Of a stretch of 64,000 nucleotides of DNA, positions 11,232-22,025 are shown in pieces. The notes below the pieces were generated by a model. It worked only from the letters and a program-made list of their open reading frames with translations. It ran no database searches and was not told where the DNA came from. The translations under genes and the position numbers were made by a program. The stretch is from Hexactinellida sp. DTS-2022 (Eukaryota; Porifera; Hexactinellida). The stretch's first letter is position 1. Each line of letters opens with the position of its first letter. Location of the stretch: NCBI GenBank assembly GCA_028753945.1, contig JAPNXP010000002.1, positions 13,826,001-13,890,000 on the forward strand. The letters run 5' to 3'.

Positions 11232-11927
11232 TTTGACAAGATTTGGAAACTTTAATACTACACATTTATTTTATCTGTTATTTATATTTCTCGCAAGTAC
11301 ATTATGGTTGTTTTTTCTTGTATAAAGTGTTTAATGACCTCATCTATCAAATACAAATGTAAAGTTCAAATTATACTATCGATTACATACCATACTATAC
11401 AGATACTACTATAGCAATTAAAAATTGCACAAGAAATTCTATTACTAAATCCTCTTAGGTGGAATTTTCATCAAATTACCCATGCGCATGCGAAGCGCCT
11501 GGAAATGCATAAATTACAAAATAAAACTTGGCGCGTGAAACTCGAGATATTCTCCCATATACATAAATCAAACTGAGAAACTTAAAAGCGCGTGTGATTA
11601 AATCTAAGTGCGTAGAAAAATTTTGCATGGATGACAGGACTTCCTGAGAGAAGGAACGATTTTAGTCAAACTGAGTGCGCATGCCTCATGGCGATTGCCC
11701 CTTAGTTCGAATTTTTAAAATCTAATATTAAAACCTGTTGCCTGCACTATTCCTTATAAATCAATAATAATTTTACATTAATTTAAATATATAGAGGTTT
11801 TAGCCTATTAATTGTAACTGCTCTAATAACAATAGAACTCGATTGGCTTGTCACTTTTCATCTCCAAGCCAAGCGAGCAAACTATGATTATAATTTATTA
11901 ATGTAATTTTTCCCCTTAGTATTACTA

Positions 11928-12101
11928 CAGTGGATGCCGGTTATAAGCACATCGTCGGGAACTGCACTTAATGTGCTTATAACCGACATGTTCTTTTAAC
12001 CGACATAAATTATACAGGGTATATGGCATCCGTAGCCCAACATAGTGTGCTTATATCCGATATGTTCTTATAACCGGTGTGCTTATATCCGACATCTACT
12101 G
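11928..12101. mobile_element. pogo/Tigger-like MITE
   Basis: 174 bp starting CAGTGGATGCCGGTTATAAG and ending with the complement of CAGTAGATGTCGGATATAAG, with TA outside both ends. Internal copies of GTGCTTATAACCGACATG extend the terminal repeat inward. CAGT termini and TA duplication fit pogo/Tigger non-autonomous elements, and a broken pogo transposase lies at 60.1-61.1 kb. Confidence 0.8.
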
Positions 12102-12898
12102 TATTAGCAATTTCGCCTATTAGCAAACAAATTTCAAGCAAAATGGTATTACGCAAACACCATTTCTTTTCAAATTTACACATTCGATGGTAGCGCATAT
12201 TGCCCATTATATAATTAGTTATTTAATTACATTTCTAATTACTTAATGTATGAATTGCTAATTTATAAATAGCATGTATCAATTTATTTTATGAGATCAT
12301 CTATCAATTGTTTAATTATTCGTAATTGAATTCTTTAGTGGGAGTTAAATCTGCAATAGATTCCACAGTTATGCTGTCTTACTTCTACCAAAAATCCTAA
12401 ATTGGAATAATCCGTTGCATCTCTTACAACAAACAAATCAGAACATCCACAAGGTGAAATATTTGTGAATAATAATGAGCAACAATTTTCAGAAAAATAA
12501 TTGATTTACAAGTAATTATATTCTAACTTTCTAAGCATATTACAAAATTGTTATATGCAGCCAACTCCACTTTATCGAGTCACTTTAGTCCGAAGTATTT
12601 TCAGCTGATTAAGTGGAATATACTATTTGATGGTATAAATATTTATTACAATTTGTATGCTACATATGTACTATAATATTATACAACACGATTGACACAC
12701 TTTGACGCTATTAACCGAATATTGAGCCAATTAACCCAATTTTTTCATAGAATAACCAAATTTGGACCAGAATAACCAATATTTTTAAAGACTAAAACAA
12801 TAATAACTACAAAAAAATAACTATTATTGTGCAAATTAACCAGAATCTGATGAATTTATTAGGAAATAGGAATAATAAATGTAAATGTGAATATTTTT

Positions 12899-13016
12899 CA
12901 GGGCTTTTCACGAGTAATTTGATTGACTCGATGACTCGCGAGTCACCACGAGTCATCGAATCAGACTCGGTGACTCGAGTCACTGAATTTTGTCACGAGT
13001 CTCATGAAAAGCCCTG
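12899..13016. mobile_element. hAT-like MITE with GACTCG repeat body
   Basis: 118 bp with CAGGGCTTTTCACGAG at the left and CTCATGAAAAGCCCTG at the right. Flanking 8-mers are atattttt and atattatt (one mismatch). The interior consists almost wholly of GACTCGTGA/TCACGAGTC units in both orientations. Confidence 0.78.
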
Positions 13017-14212
13017 ATATTATTTTTCAATTGAGTGTTTAAATATTTGAGGGTATTAAGGCCACTAATTTGATAGATATACTCCGGATGTATTAATGTG
13101 ATGAGGGAATAGAAACCGCATCTATTATTGAGATATAAACTAACTTCCAAATGTAAATTAGGAAAAAACAGGTATGCTGATTCTGAATTTCGCATTTAAA
13201 AATTCAAATATGATTGTTGTGTCTAAGTGCGATTTTAGTTCAAATTAAAAAATTTCAAGTGCACTTAGACTAGTTAGCATAAGTGGACTTAGCCCAAGTG
13301 CGAATGGAGTCTAACTTTCATGGTTTTTAATCCTAATTAACATGAACATGCTATTAGGGTTTGAATCTAAAAAATGAGCAACAATTATTCCAATGATTCT
13401 CTAACTTATTTCCCCCGCCGAATTTATAGCATTCAATTACTTCACGAACCCTAAATGACTCAAATATATACGTACATAATATTACGTATAGCTAAATAAT
13501 TGTACTGTTGCATGATGAAGTTAGATCCAATTCGCACTTTGACTAGTACTTTATCTAAAATTGCACATAGACTGCAACATGAATAGTCGTTATTTTTGTT
13601 TACTAAATCAGTAAACAATTTAATTAAATTCAAAAAGGAACTTAGAGGCTAGTTCCAACGGATAAAATAGGTAATTCAACTTTGGCACACATAAGTTTAG
13701 AATATGATTATTTAATGTGTGGTTAAACTTCAAATTGGAAAATCGACCGCGTAGCGTTAGTGATTAGTCAGACCCTTGTGTGGGGCTACCACCAGAAATT
13801 CAAAGAGACACTCTACAACCCCCCGAAAATTAGAGGAACACTGGCACCCATTGTAAAAGTACTATTTAAAAATAAAATTTAATGAAAAATAATTACATAT
13901 TGTAATTTTGCATTTGTCACAATAATTGATATTATTGAAAGAATGATTTAATTAAGAGGTTATCTATCTTATTTTTTATTATTTTATAGTAATTGTTTTC
14001 AGAAATTACTTAGAACCTATTAAAATTAATTACAAAATCTATAATTTGCAAATCTGTTAATCGGGACGAACACAGCCTCCCGAGCTGTCCTGATAAGCAG
14101 CTTCCACTGTACTAATATAATATCCACCCCGTAGCTAGGCCCCCTGATAATTCTTATGTCCAGTTAAACTCTGATGAATATACTTAGGTTTTTATCATAT
14201 ATGAGGCTCAGC

Positions 14213-14363
14213 CAGGGCCGGATTTTACCATTAGGCTAAGTAGGGTATAGCCTTCGGGCCACTACAGGACCAATGTACAGGACCACTACCGACCAATGTC
14301 GATCATGTTCGGGCCACTTGTGTGGTTCAGCCTTCAGGCCACTCAAGGGTAAATCCTGCCCTG
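14213..14363. mobile_element. hAT MITE
   Basis: 151 bp with CAGGGCCGGATTTTACC at the left and GGGTAAATCCTGCCCTG at the right, flanked by perfect 8-bp duplications ggctcagc (14205-14212 and 14364-14371). The interior repeats GCCTTCGGGCCACT. Confidence 0.87.
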
Positions 14364-14878
14364 GGCTCAGCCCCCCTGCAATTCTCATTGCCCCACCCAT
14401 TATCACTTTGTGGCTACAGGCCTGTATCCAGATTGAGCAATTGAACGGATCTAAGTATCATATTAACTTTCTGACTATCAATTATTTTAGCTGGCAAATA
14501 TGTACTACGTATATCATTATAATGTCTAATACTTTTAATCATTAGATCATCTATCATATACTAAATTTGTCTTAATTTGATGTAACTAGTCATGAAAGTA
14601 AACTCTGCATTTATTGGTGTATAATGAATATCGCAAACCAGGGTATATCATGTGTGTGGCACTTAGAGCCCCGCCCCCCTGCAACGAGCAGATGGCGTGT
14701 ATACTCTGTAACTTCCTAGTATAGTCAATCCCGCATAATTGAAACAAGTTAATACCGAACAAGTTGACTCGAGAAACCGAAAACGAAACAATATATTGGG
14801 AGACTGTAGTATCGGGGCCGGCGCCTAGTGTAGCTAGGTGTATGCCGGCAGGAGCGCACTCGTAGAGTGTGGCAATAA

Positions 14879-15427
14879 CAGAGTTGTGGATTTGATTGAT
14901 ATTTCATTCAAATCCAAATCAAATCAAATCAAATCCAAATCAAATCCTTCCAAATCAAATCCAATCCATATCAAATCCATCCAAATCAAATCAAATACAA
15001 ATCAAATACAAATCAAATCCATCCAAATCAAATCCAAATCAAATCCATCTAAATCAAATCCAAATGCTACAGAGATAATTAATTGAGATGCGTACTTAGT
15101 TAGATATAATATAATATAATATATACTACTGTATTATATAGATATTTATTCACGTTAATACGAACGCCAGCCATAAAATCTGTTCGAATTACCCAAAATT
15201 ACGATTTACGAGCCCAATGTTAGTGTAATATCATCAATATCATATGTATTACATATTGTATAGTACGTAAATAAAATTTTAAAAAGGATTTGACTCAAAC
15301 ATTAAATCAAATCCAAATCAAATCAAATAATAGTCAATCAAATCCAAATCAAATCAAATCATTTTCCTTTTAAAATGCATCAAATCCATCCAAATCAAAT
15401 CCAAATCAAATCAAATCCACAACTCTG
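14879..15427. mobile_element. hAT MITE with AAATC(C) repeat body
   Basis: 549 bp from CAGAGTTGTGGATTTGAT to ATCAAATCCACAACTCTG, flanked by perfect 8-bp duplications ggcaataa (14871-14878 and 15428-15435). Most of the inside is tandem AAATC/AAATCC in two blocks (about 14910-15065 and 15300-15420) around an AT-rich core that includes a scrap resembling pogo ends. The two long ORFs in the first block are repeat artefacts. Confidence 0.88.
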
Positions 15428-15457
15428 GGCAATAAGGAAGCGTGACCACCCAGTCAC

Positions 15458-15507
15458 GGGGTCGAGGGTCACCCTCCTGATGAGTACCTGAGATGGTACA
15501 AAACCCC
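15458..15507 (+). ncRNA. Hammerhead-ribozyme-like motif (degenerate core)
   Basis: The 50-nt stretch folds as a hammerhead with open stem III. GGGG (15458-15461) pairs with CCCC (15504-15507); the cleavage triplet GTC would cut after 15463; stem I is GAGGG-TCA-CCCTC (15464-15476); the core CTGATGA is at 15477-15483; stem II is GTACC-TGAGAT-GGTAC (15484-15499). The second core element reads AAAA (15500-15503) instead of GAAA. The missing G is G12, the presumed general base, so this copy is probably inactive. Hammerheads of this small kind are known in retroposons, retrozymes and Penelope-like elements. Confidence 0.55.
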
Positions 15508-15735
15508 ACTAGTCATTCTGGTTGGCTAGGCTACAGTTGTCCCATAGTTGGTAGTTTACTACAGAGACACTTGTCACTTGTCACTGTTTACAAAAATAGG
15601 TAAACATTGTTACAAATTAATGAAAATTAAAAATAAATCTAGAGGCTAACTTCCAACGGGTATTATAGATAAACAATTAGTATGCTCATTTCGAATTAAT
15701 TATTTTCAAATTTTAAATGTACATATTTTTATATA

Positions 15736-15912
15736 CAGTCAACTCTTAATAGAGCCACCGGTTATTTCTCCGCTTAATGGGGTGAAAATTTCACAGGATT
15801 TATAGGATGGAATGATAGTTTGGCATAAAATATTTTCGGTTAATATATTTCTCCGCTTAATTGGCTCAAAGTAACCTGGTCCCGATGTGACTCTAATAAG
15901 CGGAGTCGACTA
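15736..15912. mobile_element. pogo-like MITE
   Basis: TA-flanked element with CAGTCAACTCTTAATAGAG at the left and, in reverse, TAGTCGACTCCGCTTATTAG at the right. Internal CTCCGCTTAAT motifs repeat. Related half-elements lie near 9513, 12560, 41825 and 50130-50190. Confidence 0.68.
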
Positions 15913-16194
15913 TATATATGTATATATTGTATTTTGAAAAAAGCGAGACCGCGTAGCTGTTGAGTTGTCCATCGCAAAGCCACCGAGACAGAATGGCTCG
16001 TTTCAAATGAATGGTTTTGAGTATAAGTTACTTTATCAAATATTATTAATTCCAGCAGCTATCATGGCGTGTTCTCAGATGAGCATGGACAGTGTGTTCA
16101 CAGCAATCCCGGAGATGGAGCGGGAGAAATCCTGTCTACAAATATACACATAATATGTGAATTGTTTGATTGAGCAGTTTATTAATTTATACTG

Positions 16195-16362
16195 CATCCA
16201 TTTGTAAATACTCCCCTAATCCTGGTATCATCTCATTTCATACGCCTAAATCACAAATTAATGTTACCTGTATAGGAGAAGAATGTAAATTTTCGCGTTC
16301 CTAATTAAGATTTTCCCAAAATCATACTCCAAAAGGAGCGTCTCTGCTCTTGGGTAATTCCC
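16195..16362 (+). repeat. Left copy of a ~165-bp direct repeat
   Basis: Starting CCATTTGTAAATACTCCCC, it aligns in the same orientation with 21860-22025 along its length, at about three quarters identity by eye. Shared stretches include AATCATACTCCAAAAGGA and AATTTTCGCG. The two copies bracket the transposase/membrane-protein cluster. Confidence 0.7.
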
Positions 16363-16642
16363 TGTGAACGAGTTAGCGCAAGGTGCCTACAAAATGTGGT
16401 TCGTAACGTGGGACCAAGTTCTGATTAGCTGGAGACGAGCGGGTGCAGGAATAAGCCACATTAATGATGAAGGAAGTTATTTTATCGCATTATTATTTTA
16501 TAATTTTCCTAGCCTGCCTACAACACTGCAGTATACTTGCCAGGAACAAAATACATTGTATCCCTAAATAATTATAACCTCACAACTAATAAGAAGTTTA
16601 TTATAATATAGAATGCAACATACATTGTATGCATAAATATTT

Positions 16643-17031
16643 CTAACCTGAAATTTGATAGAGGTCATCCACCTCCACCGCCACCTCCACCTCCACCTCC
16701 GCCGCCGCCACCGCCACCGCCACCTCCTTGTTGGGGATGTATCTCCTCCACCAGAGGTAGCATCCCCCTGCTAGACACAGGAGGATCAGCGGGATGGTAA
16801 ACCCTAATCCTAGGGCAGCCTCCCGGAAGCTTCGGAGCTCGTTCCGAGCGTGATCTCTCTCATCTAAATATAAAGTATGATGAGTGTGTAAAGGAAATCT
16901 CCATAGCTATAGTGAGTGAAATTACCTCTAAACCTCCTGGATTCGAGCCGGGACACCACCTCCCGAACGCGGTATTCGTATAGGAGCTCCTTGATCGTCT
17001 CAACGTCCGCTATCTTTATATCTGTTGACAT
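16643..17031 (-). CDS. Small two-exon single-pass membrane protein, unknown
   Basis: Exons 17031-16926 and 16863-16643 on the minus strand, with a 62-nt intron (GTAATT…TATTTAG), give 108 residues. Residues 1-55 are charged and probably helical (MSTDIKIADVETIKELLYEY). About 56-75 form one membrane helix (LGFTIPLILLCLAGGCYLWW) followed by RR, then a Val/Ala/Glu repeat tail coded by a GGTGGC/GGAGGT-type repeat, ending DDLYQISG. The coding exons are clearly richer in G and C than the surrounding DNA, which supports a real gene. I do not recognise the family. It lies about 0.5 kb downstream of the Mutator-like transposase, on the same strand, inside the same pair of direct repeats, so it may be a passenger gene of that element. 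The single ATG and both splice sites read cleanly; expression is unproven. Confidence 0.55.
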
Positions 17032-17189
17032 GCTAATTGTTGTGCTAGTAGGTATAACATTTCATTATTGTACAGAATAAAATGGTGACCGATTTTGTCT
17101 TCATTATTGGATCAGAGTGTATCTTTCCTATTTCTATAAAGGAAAGAAATATTCCATCATTTCTAAGGGAATTTTCACTATTTTTTTCT

Positions 17190-17345
17190 GTGGTATTTTG
17201 TTTATTGTGTTTTTTTGTAGTTTTTTTGTTTTTTGTGTTTATTTTGGTAGTTTTTTTGTTTTTTGTGTTTTTTTGTAGTTTTTTTGTTTTTTTGTGTTTT
17301 TTTGTGTTTTTTTGTTTTTTGTGTTTTTTTTGTGGTTTTTTTGTT
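17190..17345. repeat. T-rich low-complexity tract (GTTTTTTTG repeats)
   Basis: Irregular repeats of TTTTTTTGTGTTTTTTTG. They create long open frames on both strands (about 17045-17404), which I regard as artefacts. Confidence 0.85.
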
Positions 17346-17571
17346 CTACAATACATAATACATAAATAATATAACATAACATAACTAATAGTTTCCGTAC
17401 ACATTCCGGTGCAATGTAATGTAACTAAGTTGTAGAATTAGGTTCAGCTTCTTCAAAACATACAAAAAACTAACAAAAGTTTAAAATTATTACAATAAAG
17501 GTCGAGACTATGTATTATAAATTGTATAACAAATAATAACTATTAAACAAACAAATAAAAAGCTATAGAGA

Positions 17572-20279
17572 CTAACAACAATTACATAGGGGGCATATCC
17601 ACAAATAATCTTCTCCGACATCTACAGCTACAACATTCACATTCCTCAAACAATGATTATGATGCCAGCCATCACATATATCACAACATAACCAGGCCAC
17701 ACTTACACTAATATCTCTACCAATACTACTACCCGCCTTGTTCAATATCCCACTGTCTTCGCTCCCTCCACATATTTTACATTTCATGTCCATATCCCGT
17801 GGCACACTTGTTGTTTGGGAATAGGCCCCGCTCTTATAGGTAGCTCCACGCTTCCGGGAGCGCTTTGCTTGTTTTAGGGACCATCTACGCTTAGTATTCT
17901 TTGCACATCTTAAACTATTTGTAATTCGCTCATTATCGAACTCTTTTATTAAACTATCTATTGAAATATAACCGTTCAATCCTAAAATATCGATGATTTT
18001 TTGAATTCCAGCTATCCCTTCGTTGAAACGAAGAATTGATAAACTACAACCTAATTTCATCAAACTCAATTCTATCGGCTTAGTTTTACTAATACAGTTC
18101 CAAATCATCCCATGAAGGTTCTCATTCAAATTTGAGGTATTACCACTCTGAACCTTTTCCAAAAATGACAGCGCAAAATATGGTGCTAAAATCTCTAAAA
18201 CTCGATCCCTACAGGCTAAACTGATGCACCTGGGATGTTTTGGAATGGTATCTCCTGCAACTACCGCTTTCTGATACATACAAAATGAATCAACACCCTT
18301 CTCACAATATTTATGCATTTCATGACAATTCTCATCATTAGCAGCTAAATGATAAACAATTCCCAACAATGCTTCACGTAATTCAATTAGATTACCACCA
18401 ATTCTACTTTTTACAACAAAGCCATAAAGTGATGTTATTTTATCAATTATATTATCAGCTAAAAGATTTATTTCAATAGATATATCTCCTAATTCTTCAC
18501 TATCACCCCAATTATCTCTCCCTTTTTTCAAATCCCAATGCGTAGATGGCCGATATAGATCCCTAACAGATCTTTTTTGCGCTTCTGTTTTACATTGCCC
18601 CAATTCGTGTTGCAATAGTGTCTTTTGAGAAGCAATAAATTATTTTTGTTTTTCAACTAAATGTATTCGTATACGCTTCTGAACATGGCTCAAACATTCC
18701 TCCCTCCTTATTGTTATATTAAATTCCCCATAAATTTTATTTTCAGCTAATATATTGATACTTTTATCATCACCATCCGCAATAACTGTGGAGTAAATTA
18801 ATTTTTGTTCTATTGACTTTCGAAAAATAACAGGTGCTAATTTTGATTCCAGCGCAACTGAACTATATTTGCCATATTCTTTGGCCTGGCAACTAGATTC
18901 ATGCATTTCTTTCCATATTTTATATTCAGCTAATTCTAACCGTTTTTCCCTAAGAGCTTGTTGCTTCTCAATTCACAATTTGCAACTATTACAGGCAATT
19001 TCATAGCTTAGTACTTTCCCAGTTTCCACGGATATAGCACAAGCAACGCAGTATCTAGAGAATCCACCGCCCGCTTTGCCCCCCCTTTTTTGATAGGCTC
19101 CGTCATAAGAAACAGTAACCTCTAAAAATTCTGAATCTGCGGTATTGTGGTTTTCTCTCAGCTCTAAGGCTGCCCGCATACAGCTTGCTTGTGCTACATC
19201 CGTGGAAACCTTAGATAAATAATCCTGAGCTTTGTAAAATGCTCTATTAGATAAAGTTGATGGCAAACCAATGAAAGTATTTACGAAATCAAGTCCTGAT
19301 TTACCAATTCCAACTAATCTACCTCCCAAAATTTGTAACAAGTTATGACCAAACTTTATTGTATTATCTGTGTCAGAATGGGGGGACTATTCTGAGGGAG
19401 AGTATAGAAAGGAGTAGCTGCAAAACATTGATCACAAACAATATAATAATGCAAGGCCAATCCATGATTATAAGATGTTCGATAAAAAGTTAGCCGACCT
19501 ATACTACAAAACTTACACACTGAAATTACATCTAGTGCTCCCTCTAAAATTCCTATATTCAAAAGTGCATTCCCTTCGACCCTACATAAATTTATTTTTT
19601 GACCCCTAGATTTGCCGACCTCAAAAATCTCCAGTTCCTCAAGTGGAAGATCTGGTAAAATGATTGGGGAGATTTTTGATTGGGCAGTTGTAAGCTTAGG
19701 CTGACTTTCAGATAACGGAGTTTCTTGATGTTCTTGGCTATCCAAAAATGGTATGGTCTCGTTTTGGGTCTCCACAGAAATTCTGGGGACCTTAGCGGAT
19801 AGCTCAAGAACATCAAGAGACTCCGTTACACTTGCTTGGCTGCTATTTGTTGGAACGGGAGCATACTCAGGAGCTAAGGCCACCTTTTCGCGCTTTATGT
19901 GTCCACGGAATTTATGAGGACGCTTTTTAGAGCCAACAAGAACTCTACGTTTTTTCATTTTTAGAATGGGAGTTATAGGAGCTGCAAATTCATATTTACC
20001 TTTAGATATTCCTCCAAAATCAAAACCTTTAGGCACTTCAATATCTTCATCAGAACTCGAACTTAGATCCTTTCGAGGAGGTCCCGGGTGTTCCTCCACA
20101 CCACCAATAATCAATAAAACTATTATAACCGCTAGCACCAGAAGTGTGGATATGCCCCACAATGTATCTATGGTCTGCCCAAGTGTAATATCTAGCTTCG
20201 GGGCACTAATCTTGGAAGACAGCCTCACTCTTCCTGCCCACACACCAATTCGACCTCTCCAGGCCTCAAGAGAGATCAT
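17572..20279 (-). pseudogene. Mutator-like transposase with 2A-like N-terminus and C-terminal PHD finger, broken
   Basis: Read on the minus strand. Piece one (20279-19356) begins with a hydrophobic stretch (residues 42-58) followed by GGVEEHPGP, a 2A-like ribosome-skipping motif (canonical DVExNPGP, so two positions differ), then a low-complexity Ser/Glu/Pro region and Cys pairs. Piece two (19341-18973) contains VSYDGAYQKRGGKAGGGFSR, the signature of Mutator-like transposases, and C-x2-C near its end. Pieces three and four (18906-18640 and 18615-17572) carry the catalytic Glu region NLNENLHGMIWN and a closing PHD-type Cys/His finger. The breaks are a shift of frame at a C-run near 19380 and in-frame stops near 18980 and 18635. 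Apart from these it is nearly full length, so decay is recent. I see no terminal inverted repeats; direct repeats bracket the region. Confidence 0.7.
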
Positions 20280-20379
20280 AACAAAAAAAACAAAAAATTA
20301 GAACAATTAGAACACTTAGATTAGAATTAGAAACAAATAGAAAATAAAATAATAATAAAGTAAAGATAAAATATGAAGA

Positions 20380-20460
20380 GAAAGAATCAAGTTTGAAAAA
20401 AGTTGGAGAAATAATCAAGTTTGAAAAAAGTTGGGAAAATAATCAAGTTTCAGAATGAAT
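20380..20460. repeat. Tandem repeat, about 27 bp, three copies
   Basis: AATCAAGTTTGAAAAAAGTT and its variants recur three times just upstream (minus-strand sense) of the Mutator-like transposase gene. Possibly part of the element's subterminal region. Confidence 0.6.
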
Positions 20461-20923
20461 ATATTGAGGGATCAATATAATTTATAGGAATATAATCAGC
20501 TTGGGTGGGCTTATTTGTTTACAAAAATAGATGCACTTATTGCGTCTGAGTAATAAGAATAGCATCATTAATATGATTCATTATGACATAATGAAATCTG
20601 GGCATGCGCAGATTTCAAAATAATAAACAGTGCATCAAAGTTGCCAAACAGTATGAAAGAACCAATATTATTGTAGGTAATTCACATATAAAATTAGTTA
20701 TTGAAGGGGTAAATTTACCAGATGAAAGGAACACCCAAAAAGCATATTCTTCTATATGCATAATATTTAGTTTACTTGTAATTACGTATAAATAGATTCA
20801 ATTATTGAATAACAGTAGTAACTTCGAATATTTTATTTTCAAAATGACAAATTCTATCAGGTTGGACATCTGCTGGATGAGAAGCATCATGATTCATGAG
20901 GAGGGCACCTTTCGGCAAGGACC

Positions 20924-21172
20924 ATGAATCTCCTCCAGGAAAATCTCGACAGGCTGGAGAAAGAGAAGCGCAGGAGCATTGTGAGTACGCGCGCGGCCAA
21001 CAAGGGGGCAAGGAGGGCCTTGAGAGTAATTAGGCGAAAGGTTCCAAAAATGACGAGAGTGACTCTTGATGGCCTCAGGATTGATGAGGCCTATAGGATG
21101 TGGCATGGTAGTGCCCAACTGACAAGGGATACGGCCTTGGAGCACTACTACTATCTAAGAGCAGTAAAGTAA
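20924..21172 (+). CDS. Small basic ORF, unknown function
   Basis: 82 residues beginning MNLLQENLDRLEKEKRRSIV, rich in Arg/Lys, with a helical, possibly coiled-coil start and ending HYYYLRAVK. It is much richer in G and C than its AT-rich surroundings, as is the small membrane protein gene at 16.6-17.0 kb. It lies within the same pair of direct repeats as the transposase but on the opposite strand. A GTGAGT at about 20980 could be a splice donor, so this may be only part of a gene. I do not recognise it. Confidence 0.35.
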   Translation: MNLLQENLDRLEKEKRRSIVSTRAANKGARRALRVIRRKVPKMTRVTLDGLRIDEAYRMWHGSAQLTRDTALEHYYYLRAVK

Positions 21173-21859
21173 ATAATTATAGTTATAATTCTAGTATAAG
21201 TAATAATAGTAATATATGTTTGAGAAATAATAATAATAGTCCACTATACTATAGTATAGTGGCACATGAATAATAAGAACAATTATATGATTTATACGAA
21301 TAGTCACAATAAAGGAGTTTTCCAATTGAGGCAAAATCTATTATATTTTTGTTGTCACAAGTTTCTGAGTTTCCAAACTGAAAAGAAATTGTCGTGAAGG
21401 ATTGTGTTTGACTACGTATGTGTTGTAGCTAGTACAATTACGATAACTTTGTTTGAACTTTGTCTACAGTGTTCGATCGTACACTGCATGAAGAGTTGTG
21501 ACAAAAGAGTCTGTATTTTGAAATATAATTTGTATTTTGTAACGAAGTTGTTATCTTAGTTTAGATTACTTAGTTTACTCAGACCACCCAGCTAGCGTCT
21601 ATGACATTATATATACTAGTTATTACTTTGTTTAGGTTCTAGTAGTACTGTTCTTAAGTCATTGTGTAGAAAATTTCACTATGGTTTCCATCTCTTCCCA
21701 ATGAGTTATTCACATTTTTGTTCTTCTAAACGCTTTTTATGTGATGCTAGAATTTATTATGTTTTTATTAAACATCATACTGGCTAAAACCATACTCTAT
21801 TTCTATCATATTGATAAATATTTCCTATTTTTATAATTATTATCACCAGCGTATTATAC

Positions 21860-22025
21860 AGCCATTTGTAAATACGCTCCAAACCTGGTTTGATGCAATT
21901 TTTATACGCCAAAATCACAAATCAATGTTACCGTAAAGGAGAGGATTCCAAATTTTCGCGCTCCAAAATCAAATTTTCCAAAAATCATACTCCAAAAGGA
22001 CCGTCTCGCGCTCCTGAATAATTCG
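21860..22025 (+). repeat. Right copy of the ~165-bp direct repeat
   Basis: Aligns in the same orientation with 16195-16362. With it, it brackets a 5.8-kb segment holding the small membrane gene, the Mutator-like transposase and the basic ORF. Confidence 0.7.

Larger units (their letters stand above)
14815..15560 (+). mobile_element. Small retroposon-like unit carrying a hammerhead-like motif
   Basis: A GC-richer sequence (about 14815-14878, continuing at 15428-15560) split by a hAT MITE. Removing the MITE and one 8-bp duplication makes the flanks continuous (…GTGTGGCAATAAGGAAGCG…). It ends with the hammerhead-like fold at 15458-15507 and then blends into AT-rich DNA. I see no ORF and no clear poly(A) or box A/B. 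The limits and class (SINE, retrozyme-like or Penelope-associated) are inferred, not shown. Confidence 0.4.
11232..16194. other. Intergenic region with dispersed repeats and MITEs
   Basis: I see no protein-coding gene. It holds a pogo-like MITE (11928-12101), hAT-type MITEs (12899-13016, 14213-14363, 14879-15427), a hammerhead-like motif (15458-15507), a pogo-like MITE (15736-15912), and copies of two dispersed families. One family is near 11455-11700 and again at 42740-42965; the other is near 13595-13720, 15580-15715 and 42995-43140. Confidence 0.6.

Noticed and set aside
14838-15086. Overlapping ORFs of Ser/Asn/Pro/Lys repeats
   Set aside because: They translate the AAATCC tandem repeat inside a hAT MITE.
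14896-15420. CRISPR-like array from regular AAATCC repeats
   Set aside because: Units are 5-6 bp with no spacers, inside a eukaryotic MITE.
17045-17404. Two opposite ORFs of 95-119 codons rich in Lys or Phe
   Set aside because: They are translations of the GTTTTTTTG low-complexity tract.
16195-22025. Direct repeats as the terminal repeats of a retroelement
   Set aside because: The enclosed genes are a DNA-transposon transposase and unknown small proteins, with no retroelement enzymes; the repeats are better described simply as flanking direct repeats.
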